Positions 1 through 5,547 are shown, counted from the first letter of the stretch. The stretch is DNA of 5,547 bases from an uncultured Collinsella sp. (GCA_902489955.1 CABUBY010000111.1:1-5547), one strand, 5' to 3'. The notes: generated from the letters alone by a model not told the origin. Numbers and translations are program-made.

Positions 1-57
1 TGTGGCGGCGGCCGGTGCCTCGGTCATAGTTGCGGACTTGTTCTCCTCGTCGATCAT
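1..57 (-). CDS. 5' end of a gene downstream of fhaB; probably a PP2C-type Ser/Thr phosphatase (partial)
   Basis: Only 19 codons are inside the window, reading MIDEENKSATMTEAPAAAT, and they contain no diagnostic motif. The ATG overlaps the TGA of the upstream FHA gene as ATGA, and an AAGGTG ribosome binding site inside the end of that gene lies 8 bases before it, so this start is well supported. An internal ATG at codon 11 has no obvious ribosome binding site. The product guess comes from context alone: in actinobacteria the gene after the fhaA-fhaB pair is normally pstP, a PP2C phosphatase that reverses the action of the neighbouring Ser/Thr kinases. The acidic and then Ala/Pro-rich N-terminus is neither for nor against this. 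Other possibilities are a RodA/FtsW protein or another cell-envelope gene. The existence of a coding region is fairly sure; the function is a guess. Confidence 0.6.
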   Translation of the reverse strand, partial: MIDEENKSATMTEAPAAAT

Positions 58-470
58 CGACGGTTCACCTTCATGACCACGTCGCCAATCTGGACTTCGT
101 CGCCCTCACGCAGCGTCGCGGGCTCCACGAGCTGGCGGCCGTTGACGAGCGTGCCGTTAAGCGAGTTGAGGTCCTCGATGATAAGCGCCGGGCCCTGCAG
201 CGAAAAGCGCGCATGCGAGGCCGAGACGAACGGTTCGTTGATGCAGATGTCCGAAGATGGCGAGCGACCGACGATGACGGGGCCGAGCATGTCTACGTGG
301 ATGCCGCGGATACCGCGCGGACCCTTGTCCACATCAATCGTCCAGATAGCCGAGTCGCGGCGCTGCCCGCGCACAAGTCCCACGCCGGTCTTCATGACGG
401 CGAGCAGGAAGATATAGAGCAGGGCGACCAGGACGATGCGGCCTGCAAAAAGGACGATATCGATGTTCAT
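54..470 (-). CDS. fhaB: FhaB-type membrane-anchored FHA domain protein
   Basis: A 138-residue protein with two parts. Residues about 5-27 form one hydrophobic helix (FAGRIVLVALLYIFLLAVM) followed by basic residues, so the FHA part should face the cytoplasm. Residues about 62-138 form an FHA domain, which binds phosphothreonine peptides. The binding-loop signatures are visible: GRS at 68-70, SASH at 83-86 and the NSLNGT loop at 102-107. Size and layout match actinobacterial FhaB (Rv0019c of Mycobacterium tuberculosis, also an N-terminal TM helix plus C-terminal FHA). The ATG follows the TAG of the DUF3662-FHA gene by 6 bases, with an AGGGGA ribosome binding site 9 bases before it, and the stop overlaps the next start. 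It is expected to recruit kinase-phosphorylated partners at the membrane, in mycobacteria linked to cell division and wall synthesis; the partners here are unknown. Family assignment is strong; the role is by analogy. Confidence 0.9.
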   Translation of the reverse strand: MNIDIVLFAGRIVLVALLYIFLLAVMKTGVGLVRGQRRDSAIWTIDVDKGPRGIRGIHVDMLGPVIVGRSPSSDICINEPFVSASHARFSLQGPALIIEDLNSLNGTLVNGRQLVEPATLREGDEVQIGDVVMKVNRR

Positions 471-476
471 AAGCGA

Positions 477-1487
477 CTATCCCCTAAATTCAAAGGTGCT
501 CAGGCCAAACGTCAGCAGATCGCCGTTGCGCAGCGGGCAGCGCGTAATGCGGCGGTTGTTGACGAGCGTGCCGTTGGTGGAATTGAGGTCCTCGATCGAC
601 CAATCCGAGCCCGTAAAGGTGAGCTGGGCGTGGCGACGCGACACGTTGGGGTCGCGCAGGGCAATGTCGGAAACCGAGCGCTCGCGACCGATAGTCACCT
701 GTGCGGAGGTGATGCTATGGCTCTCGCCGCTCACGACGTCGACGAGCTGGGCGAGCGGGCGCTGCGGGGCGCGAGTGCTCGCCATGTTGGAGGCGATGCC
801 GGCTGCGGCACCTAGGCCCACGGCGGCACCGGTCGCGGCGGCTCCGCCCATGCCGGCAAGCGCGTCGCGCGAGACGGTCTGCGGCACCGGGATAGGAGCG
901 GCGGGGTCGGGGACGCTAGGCGCGAAGGGATCTGCCACGGCAAGCGGGTCGGGAGCGGCGGCGCGAGGCGTCGGCTGCTGCTGGGGCATGGCGGCGGGGC
1001 GCTGCTGCTGCGGGGCAGCAAACTGCTGCTGGCCGGCGCGCGGGGCGCTGGCGGCACGGCTTGCCGCGGAGTTGTTCTGGCCCAGGCCGTTTTGATAGGC
1101 GCGCTCTTCTTCGTACAGGCGGCCGAGCGTGGGGGCATCGACGTTCTCGGCAAAGACCGAGAACTTGCCGGCGCGCAGCTGCGGATCGATCATAAAGCGC
1201 ACGAGGGGCTCGCCGACAAAGACATAGCGGCGCTTTTCGGCCTGCGCCTTCACAAACTCGCGGACCTCGCGCGAAAGCTCGGGGTAGAACGGGGCGAGCA
1301 TGGGATCGTCGTCGGCGGCGATCAGGATGGTATAGAGTGCCGGCGCCGTGTTGACGCCGTTAATCACCAGAGTCTGATCCTCCATGTCGCGAGCGGCCTG
1401 CTTGGCAAGCTTCTTAAAGGAGAACGGGGCACGGGTGGCACCGAAGATGCCGGCCACGTGGTCCTCGAAGATGTTCAGGAAGTTCAC
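477..1487 (-). CDS. fhaA: FhaA-type protein: DUF3662 domain, disordered linker, C-terminal FHA domain
   Basis: A 336-residue cytoplasmic adaptor. Residues about 1-115 match the DUF3662/FhaA N-terminal domain, opening with the typical NIFEDHVAGIFG stretch. Residues about 126-245 are a low-complexity linker rich in Ala, Pro and Gln, with glutamine runs encoded by CTG/CAG-like repeats and an Ala/Gly stretch at 211-234. Residues about 245-336 are an FHA domain with GRE at 267-269, SRRH at 283-286 and NSTNGT at 302-307. It is shorter than FhaA of M. tuberculosis (527 residues), the difference lying mainly in the linker. The start is GTG, with GGAGAG 9 bases upstream inside the kinase gene; the GTG overlaps the kinase stop as GTGA. 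FhaA-type proteins are kinase substrates and bind phosphothreonine partners, such as the pseudokinase domain of MviN in mycobacteria. No such partner is visible in the window. The call is strong, the biological partner unknown. Confidence 0.92.
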   Translation of the reverse strand: MNFLNIFEDHVAGIFGATRAPFSFKKLAKQAARDMEDQTLVINGVNTAPALYTILIAADDDPMLAPFYPELSREVREFVKAQAEKRRYVFVGEPLVRFMIDPQLRAGKFSVFAENVDAPTLGRLYEEERAYQNGLGQNNSAASRAASAPRAGQQQFAAPQQQRPAAMPQQQPTPRAAAPDPLAVADPFAPSVPDPAAPIPVPQTVSRDALAGMGGAAATGAAVGLGAAAGIASNMASTRAPQRPLAQLVDVVSGESHSITSAQVTIGRERSVSDIALRDPNVSRRHAQLTFTGSDWSIEDLNSTNGTLVNNRRITRCPLRNGDLLTFGLSTFEFRG

Positions 1488-3337
1488 GAAAGATCACTCT
1501 CCGTATAGGTTCTTTGGTATCCGAGCAAATATAGGCATATCCCAACGATTATAGAGGATAGGGTTCCCGCAACTGCCGCCTTGGCGGCGACCGCGGCTGC
1601 AAGGCTGGCAATTTCCATATGGTGTGCAAGACAGGATGCCGCTGCGCAGCCGATGCCGGTGACGGCGATGGCGGCGATTGCGGCAAGGTTTGAGCCCTGG
1701 TCGGCACGCTTGGCATGGGCATTGAGCAGCGCAGATGACGCTGCGGCAGTTGTCGCGACCAGCACAAAGGCAGCCCAAAGGAGCGGGTCTTCCAGCGCTG
1801 CGGCAACGTTACCGAGCCCCAGCACGCCTCCGGCTGAAAGCGCGACCGTGGCCAGACGGGCAAAAAGCACGCCCATGCCCGTTGCCGCGGCGGCGCTTGC
1901 CGGGCCGAGCCAAAATGACGCGACGCCGGCGGCGACCCCAGCTGCCAGGAAGGTATTGCCAGTCAGACAGCCAAGCGCGAGTGCACAGGTGAGCGCGGCG
2001 CTCGCGGCAGCCTCGGTGCGACCCCAGGCGATCCACCAACCGGACATGGCAGCGGCAAAGATCACCGCGACGGGCAACATCGACAGGATGCCCTGCGCCT
2101 GCATGGTGGCGTTGGCCATGAGCACCAAAAAGCCCACAGCCGAGATGGCCGAGCCGATCTGGGGGGCCAGGCCAGCCGCCGCTCCGATCGCGATAGCCGC
2201 AATGACCAGGCCGGGAAGCGCCGCGACTCCGGCCGTTTGCATCAGCAAAAAGCTAAAGGTGCCGCACGTTAGCGCCGAGATAGCGTGCATGGTGTAGTCG
2301 CGCGCATGGCTCCAGCGCGTGCCCGCCCAGCCGAGCGCGGGGTCGACCTCGATGGCGTCGTCCTCGTAGTACGACGGCTCGATATCGTCGAGCTCCTGCT
2401 CGTCATCCGAAAGCTCGCCAACCATTTGCTCCAGACTGCGACGGCCCTCGCGCACGCTGCCCAGACCGGCAAGGAGTTGGTCGCAAAATGCCTCGATGCT
2501 GTTGGGGCGGTCCTGCGGCATGGGGGAGAGCGCGCTCATGAGCGCGGCCTCGGCTCCCGGGGGAAAGTGTGGTATCAGCTCGCTGGGATAGGTGGCGCCG
2601 CCGATGATGCGGTCGAGCGAGTCGGCGGGCGTGGCCGCCATAAAGGGAGCGCTGCCGCACAAGCCCTCATAGATAACGCAGGCAAGGGCAAAGACATCGG
2701 CGCGTTCGTCGACCGTGCCGGTCTCGATATCGAGCTGCTCGGGCGGCATGTAGCCGATGGTGCCGCCGCGCGAGCCGCCAAAGCCACCGGCGGACGACAG
2801 TCGCGCCATGCCAAAGTCGGTGAGCTTTACATTGCCCGAGTGGTCGATGAGCACGTTGGCGGGCTTAATGTCCAGGTGGAGTACGCCATTGCTATGGGCG
2901 AAGGTGAGCGCCTGACCCAGGGCATCGGCAATGGCCGCGGCCTCGTCAAAGGTGAGCGAGTGGCCGTCCACGCGATGCAAAAACTCGGCCAACGACATAC
3001 CGTCGACATACTCCATGACCAAGTAGGCATAGGCGGTGTCGTGCGTAAAGTCGATGACCTGCACGATATTAGGATGTTGAAGCATGGCGGCAGTGTGCGC
3101 CTCGCGCAGGACATCCATGATGTCGCTGGCGGGCATGCCGGCGCCGTTGATAAGGGGGATGCGCTTAATGGCGACGCGGCGGCGCAGGTGCGTGTCGCGG
3201 CAGATCTCGATGGAGCCAAAACCGCCGGTCGCAAGTGTCTCGAGCGGCTGGTACCGCTTGAGCAGCTCGCGAGAGCTGGTGCCCTCCAAAGGAACGTCCG
3301 GCGAGAACCGGGCGGTATGTTGCGAGAAAAGCGGCAT
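1484..3337 (-). CDS. Membrane Ser/Thr protein kinase with a multi-pass C-terminal domain
   Basis: A 617-residue Hanks-type kinase (numbering from the ATG). The kinase domain spans about 29-290: glycine loop with A36 in place of the first Gly (ATGGFG), VAIK lysine K58, helix-C glutamate E79, catalytic HLDIKPAN with D156, K158 and N161, DFG at 174-176, PPE at 198-200, helix-F D214 and R277. All residues needed for catalysis are present, but the usual HRD arginine is leucine (L155). Residues about 309-332 are strongly acidic. From about 350 to 608 the chain is Ala/Gly/Leu-rich with roughly eight or nine candidate membrane helices, then a short polar tail. No PASTA or other extracellular sensor is seen, unlike PknB. 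The ATG at 3337 is preferred to an in-frame TTG at 3343, because the GAGGG ribosome binding site sits 6 bases before the ATG and touches the TTG. It is the first gene of the fhaA-fhaB unit and probably phosphorylates the FHA proteins or their ligands. The activating signal is unknown. Confidence 0.93.
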   Translation of the reverse strand: MPLFSQHTARFSPDVPLEGTSSRELLKRYQPLETLATGGFGSIEICRDTHLRRRVAIKRIPLINGAGMPASDIMDVLREAHTAAMLQHPNIVQVIDFTHDTAYAYLVMEYVDGMSLAEFLHRVDGHSLTFDEAAAIADALGQALTFAHSNGVLHLDIKPANVLIDHSGNVKLTDFGMARLSSAGGFGGSRGGTIGYMPPEQLDIETGTVDERADVFALACVIYEGLCGSAPFMAATPADSLDRIIGGATYPSELIPHFPPGAEAALMSALSPMPQDRPNSIEAFCDQLLAGLGSVREGRRSLEQMVGELSDDEQELDDIEPSYYEDDAIEVDPALGWAGTRWSHARDYTMHAISALTCGTFSFLLMQTAGVAALPGLVIAAIAIGAAAGLAPQIGSAISAVGFLVLMANATMQAQGILSMLPVAVIFAAAMSGWWIAWGRTEAAASAALTCALALGCLTGNTFLAAGVAAGVASFWLGPASAAAATGMGVLFARLATVALSAGGVLGLGNVAAALEDPLLWAAFVLVATTAAASSALLNAHAKRADQGSNLAAIAAIAVTGIGCAAASCLAHHMEIASLAAAVAAKAAVAGTLSSIIVGICLYLLGYQRTYTESDLS

Positions 3338-3343
3338 GGCCAA

Positions 3344-3348
3344 CCCTC
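3344..3348 (-). promoter_or_regulatory. Ribosome binding site of the kinase gene (GAGGG)
   Basis: On the minus strand GAGGG lies 6 bases before the ATG at 3337-3335. An alternative TTG at 3343-3341 directly abuts it, which leaves no spacer, so this site decides for the ATG start. Confidence 0.65.
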
Positions 3349-3413
3349 GTGCGTTTAAAGTTCGTTTGCGAGCGGCGGGCGTGGGGCCGAGCCATTCGCG
3401 GTGGCATAGATGC

Positions 3414-3426
3414 TGCTAGTGTAGCA
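3414..3426. repeat. Short perfect inverted repeat TGCTA-GTG-TAGCA
   Basis: Five-base arms at 3414-3418 and 3422-3426 flank a 3-base centre. It sits between the end of the YcxB-type gene and the start of the kinase gene and covers the possible -10 element. It could be a small operator, but arms this short also arise by chance. It is not followed by a T-run on either strand, so it is not a terminator. Confidence 0.3.
3418..3426 (-). promoter_or_regulatory. Possible extended -10 element for the kinase-fhaA-fhaB operon
   Basis: The minus strand reads TGCTACACT: a TG dinucleotide one base before TACACT, which matches TATAAT at four of six positions. Transcription from here would give a leader of about 75 bases before the kinase ATG. 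No convincing -35 box is seen 17 bases upstream (CCTCCC there). The element lies in the only sizeable gap upstream of the operon. Treat it as a weak candidate. Confidence 0.25.
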
Positions 3427-3481
3427 CGCTCGGGTGCATGGGGAGGATAGCGGGATGCGAGGCTGTCTGTCTGGTTTGGCC

Positions 3482-4198
3482 TTAGCGCTTCTTCTTGTTC
3501 TTCTTCTGCTTGCGCTGCTTGCCTTTGGTCTCCTGGGGCTTGTCGCCCTGCTTGGCCTCGGCGGCGGCCTTCTCGGCCTTCATCTTCTTGCGTTTGGTCT
3601 CGATGCGGAGTTTTTTGTTGATGCGCGCCTTGAGGAAGGGGCCAAACTGCTCGGCATCGCCGCGAACAAAGGTGTCCTTGGGGATCGTCACGCCCTGGTC
3701 GGCGAACATGGCCACAAAGATGCGCTCGCCGTCGAGCACGTGGTCGAGCTTCTCAAACGGGAAGAACTGCGACTTGCCGCTCTTGCCCCAGACCATCAGG
3801 CCGTCCTCGTTGGCGGCGACGCGGCGGTAGCGGCCGCCCATGGACTCGTCGGCCTCGACGGCATCGATAAAGTCGCGGGCGAGCGTGTGGTGGAGGTTCT
3901 TGCTCCACCAGGCCAAAAAGGCGCCGAACACGATCAGCACGACGCCGAACTTGATCCAGCTGCCGCCGGCCACCAGCATGCCGATGCCGAGCAGCGCGGC
4001 AATTGCCGCGGCGACATACAGCGAGCCACGGCGCCTGGGCGAGGCGACCAGGCGGGCGAAGTCGGTGACGAGGTCGTTTTCGTACTGATACTCGTTGAGG
4101 TACAGAATGCCGTCATCGGCCGCGGCCTGCGCCTCGAGCGCGACCTCGACCTGGTCGGCTGCTTCGGAGGGAATGAGGTTGCTCTCTGCGTCTGCCAT
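3482..4198 (-). CDS. YcxB-like membrane protein with a lysine-rich C-terminal tail
   Basis: A 238-residue protein. An acidic, Ala-rich N-terminus (1-30) leads to a pair of membrane helices at about 59-77 and 80-98. Next comes a cytoplasmic beta-rich domain at about 103-192, with the YcxB-family ending in which a 'VTIPKDTF' strand is followed by an amphipathic helix (AEQFGPFLKARI). The last 45 residues hold 17 Lys and 4 Arg and end in KKNKKKR, which suggests disorder and contact with acidic phospholipid, RNA or DNA. YcxB-family proteins have no established function. The ATG at 4198 has AGGAG at 4209-4213 about 10 bases upstream. The gene is divergent from dnaX and on the same strand as the kinase operon, but 144 bases separate its stop from the kinase start, with no clear terminator seen between them, so read-through is possible. 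Family call rests on layout and the strand motif; function is unknown. Confidence 0.8.
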   Translation of the reverse strand: MADAESNLIPSEAADQVEVALEAQAAADDGILYLNEYQYENDLVTDFARLVASPRRRGSLYVAAAIAALLGIGMLVAGGSWIKFGVVLIVFGAFLAWWSKNLHHTLARDFIDAVEADESMGGRYRRVAANEDGLMVWGKSGKSQFFPFEKLDHVLDGERIFVAMFADQGVTIPKDTFVRGDAEQFGPFLKARINKKLRIETKRKKMKAEKAAAEAKQGDKPQETKGKQRKQKKNKKKR

Positions 4199-4255
4199 GC
4201 TCTTTGGACTCCTATCGCGGCGGGCTCGCCGTACGGGTTATTATGAATGCAGTAT

Positions 4256-4273
4256 GCCGTGCGACCGCATGGC
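4256..4273 (+). other. Possible hairpin in the dnaX leader
   Basis: Bases 4256-4262 (GCCGTGC) can pair with 4267-4273 (GCATGGC), giving seven pairs including one G-U, with loop GACC. An alternative pairing joins GCGAC at 4261-4265 with GTCGC at 4275-4279. There is no T-run afterwards, so it is not a standard terminator. It could be a leader structure or a protein-binding dyad; in GC-rich DNA chance is a real alternative. Confidence 0.25.
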
Positions 4274-4301
4274 CGTCGCGGCAACAAGTCTCAGTATACC
4301 C

Positions 4302-4308
4302 GGGGGAG
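4302..4308 (+). promoter_or_regulatory. Ribosome binding site of dnaX (GGGGGAG)
   Basis: A purine-rich GGGGGAG lies 5 bases before the ATG at 4314 and fixes the dnaX start, which matches the normal DnaX N-terminus (MESLYRKYRP). Confidence 0.7.
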
Positions 4309-4313
4309 CACCC

Positions 4314-5547
4314 ATGGAATCGTTGTACCGAAAGTATCGCCCGCTCACCTTCGACTCCGTGGTGGGCCAGCAGCATATCGTCTCGACGCTCGAACACGCC
4401 ATCACCGAGGGGCGCCTGTCCCACGCCTACCTGTTCTGCGGACCGCGCGGCACGGGCAAGACCACTATGGCGCGCATTCTGGCCAAGGCGCTGCTGTGCC
4501 GCAATGCCGAGGCGGCGCGCGCCGAGGGTGCAAGCGGCTGCATGCCCGACGGTACTTGCGAGGAGTGCGAACTCATCGCCGAGGGCAACCACCCCGATGT
4601 CTACGAGCTCGATGCCGCAAGCCGTACCGGCGTGGACAATGTGCGCGAGGAAATCATCAACTCCGTCAACTTTGCCCCGGTGCGCGGCAAGTACAAGATT
4701 TATATCATCGACGAGGTCCACATGCTCACGACGGCGGCGTTCAACGCGCTGCTCAAGACGCTGGAGGAGCCGCCGGCACACGTGATCTTTGTGCTGTGCA
4801 CCACCGACCCGCAAAAGATTCTGGAGACCATCCTCTCGCGCTGCCAGCGCTTCGATTTCCACCGCATCGGCAACGAGGATATCGAGCATCGCCTGTCTTA
4901 CGTGTGCGAGCAGGAGGGCTTCGATTACGACGACGAGGCACTCGCCATTGTGGCGCGCCATGCCAAGGGCGGTATGCGCGACGCGCTTTCCACGCTGGAG
5001 CAGCTGAGCGTCTTTGGCAACGGTTCTGTGCATGCGGACGACGCCCGCTCGCTTTTGGGCGAGGTTTCGGACCAGATTCTGGGCGAGTTTTCCCGCGCCA
5101 TTGCCGATTGCGATGTTGCCGAGCTCTATGGACTGATCCGTGCGCAGGTCGAGGAGGGCAATGACCTGCTGGAGCTGACGCGCGACCTGGTGGCGCATGT
5201 GCGCGACGTGTACGTTGCCTGCGTTGCCGGTGCCCGTGCCGAGCTGTTTGAGGGCGGCTCCGAGCAGGCCGAGGCGCTTGCTGCCGAGGCCGCTGCCTTT
5301 GGCGAGCATCCTGCCGACCGCCTGGCCCGCGTGCTGACGGTGCTCGACGATGCCGCACTGGAGATGAGGGGCGCGAGCGACGTGCGCCTGGTGCTCGAGA
5401 TTGCCTGCACGCGTCTGGCGCGTCCCGAGGCCGATTTAACGATTGAGGCATTGGCCGAGCGCGTGGCACGCCTGGAGGCCATGATTGCCAACGGCGCCGT
5501 GCCGGCGAGCGTGGCTGCTGCTCAGGCCGCCGCGCCTGCAGCATCCG
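4314..5547 (+). CDS. dnaX: DNA polymerase III subunit tau/gamma (clamp loader), 3'-truncated by the window edge
   Basis: The first 411 codons are present and the frame is still open at the window end. DnaX is the AAA+ ATPase of the clamp loader, which opens and places the beta sliding clamp on primed DNA and, as tau, links polymerase cores to the helicase. Visible are the YRKYRP N-terminus, Walker A GPRGTGKT (43-50), zinc-binding cysteines C62, C76, C82 and C85, Walker B IIDEVH (131-136), sensor 1 TT (163-164), the SRC motif (175-177) that supplies the arginine finger, and sensor 2 GGMRDAL (219-225). Residues about 240-365 are the clamp-loader assembly domain, and an Ala-rich linker begins near 392. 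All ATPase motifs are intact. The zinc loop is longer than in E. coli. No frameshift slippery site is seen in the part present, but such sites usually lie further downstream, so gamma production cannot be judged. ybaB and recR often follow dnaX; here that lies outside the window. Confidence 0.97.
   Translation, partial: MESLYRKYRPLTFDSVVGQQHIVSTLEHAITEGRLSHAYLFCGPRGTGKTTMARILAKALLCRNAEAARAEGASGCMPDGTCEECELIAEGNHPDVYELDAASRTGVDNVREEIINSVNFAPVRGKYKIYIIDEVHMLTTAAFNALLKTLEEPPAHVIFVLCTTDPQKILETILSRCQRFDFHRIGNEDIEHRLSYVCEQEGFDYDDEALAIVARHAKGGMRDALSTLEQLSVFGNGSVHADDARSLLGEVSDQILGEFSRAIADCDVAELYGLIRAQVEEGNDLLELTRDLVAHVRDVYVACVAGARAELFEGGSEQAEALAAEAAAFGEHPADRLARVLTVLDDAALEMRGASDVRLVLEIACTRLARPEADLTIEALAERVARLEAMIANGAVPASVAAAQAAAPAAS

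Larger units (their letters stand above)
4199..4313. promoter_or_regulatory. Divergent intergenic region between the YcxB-like gene and dnaX
   Basis: These 115 bases must hold the start signals for both divergent genes unless transcription enters from outside. On the plus strand TATTAT at 4239-4244 resembles a -10 box, but no -35 partner is evident. On the minus strand CATAAT lies at almost the same place, also without a good -35. It does not contain the conserved core of the SRP RNA, which in some bacteria lies close to dnaX, nor a tRNA-like fold that I can see. Confidence 0.4.

Noticed and set aside
960..1035. CTG/GCTG-rich tract as a possible microsatellite or repeat array
   Set aside because: It encodes glutamine runs within the FhaA linker and shows no regular unit long enough to call a repeat element.
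30..1095. Plus-strand frames opposite the two FHA genes (30-815 and 436-1095)
   Set aside because: Both FHA proteins on the minus strand have complete binding-loop motifs and good ribosome binding sites; the opposite frames have none.
3338..3343. TTG start giving a kinase two residues longer
   Set aside because: The ribosome binding site directly abuts the TTG, so the spacing fits only the ATG at 3337.
2285..3358. 357-codon plus-strand frame opposite the kinase domain
   Set aside because: It is antisense to an intact kinase with all catalytic motifs; the translation is His/Gly/Val-rich shadow sequence.
3338..3481. Possible rho-independent terminator after the YcxB-like gene
   Set aside because: No GC-rich hairpin followed by a T-run was found on the minus strand in this gap.
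3434..4246. Plus-strand frame of 270 codons that seems to begin with a leucine-rich signal peptide or membrane helix
   Set aside because: The leucines are the complement of lysine codons in the basic tail of the minus-strand YcxB-like gene, so the hydrophobic stretch is an artefact.
4199..4313. Possible SRP RNA or tRNA gene upstream of dnaX
   Set aside because: The conserved SRP RNA core and any cloverleaf or T-loop consensus are missing, and only 115 bases are available.
4247..5164. 305-codon plus-strand frame overlapping dnaX, and a 193-codon frame at 4204-4785
   Set aside because: The dnaX frame starting at 4314 carries all the AAA+ motifs; these other frames give Arg/Ala-rich sequence without domains.
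4212..5309. 365-codon open frame on the minus strand opposite dnaX
   Set aside because: It lies antisense to the well-supported dnaX reading frame, has no recognisable domain, and is explained by the codon bias of GC-rich DNA.

Overview
The window is GC-rich, gene-dense bacterial DNA. It carries five genes in two units plus the first codons of a sixth. The best guess is an actinobacterium, probably class Coriobacteriia (for example Collinsella or a relative). The reasons are the high GC, a DUF3662+FHA protein (FhaA type) followed directly by a small membrane-anchored FHA protein (FhaB type), and strong codon bias that produces long antisense shadow ORFs. The taxonomic call is inference; no rRNA or species marker is present.

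Region 1 (1-3337, minus strand) is a phospho-signalling operon. In transcription order it encodes a membrane Ser/Thr protein kinase with a multi-pass membrane C-terminus, then FhaA, then FhaB, then a gene that starts at 57 and leaves the window. The genes are packed for coupled translation: a GTGA overlap, a 6-base gap and an ATGA overlap. The order fhaA-fhaB-next gene matches the mycobacterial fhaA-fhaB-pstP-rodA-pbpA-pknA-pknB locus, so the cut-off gene is most likely a PP2C phosphatase. That would give a kinase, two phosphothreonine readers and an eraser in one transcript. The kinase lacks PASTA repeats, has HLD in place of HRD, and carries a polytopic membrane domain instead of an extracellular sensor.

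Region 2 (3338-3481) is a 144-base gap in front of the kinase, holding the probable promoter region and a short perfect dyad. Region 3 (3482-4198, minus) encodes a YcxB-family membrane protein with two TM helices and a very lysine-rich tail. Region 4 (4199-4313) is a 115-base divergent intergenic stretch with a possible hairpin and the dnaX ribosome binding site. Region 5 (4314-5547, plus) is the first 411 codons of dnaX, the DNA polymerase III clamp-loader tau/gamma subunit, still open at the window edge.

No mobile element, tRNA, rRNA, CRISPR array or long gene-free stretch was seen; every gap between genes is shorter than 150 bases. The most interesting item is the kinase-FHA-FHA cassette and its unusual kinase.
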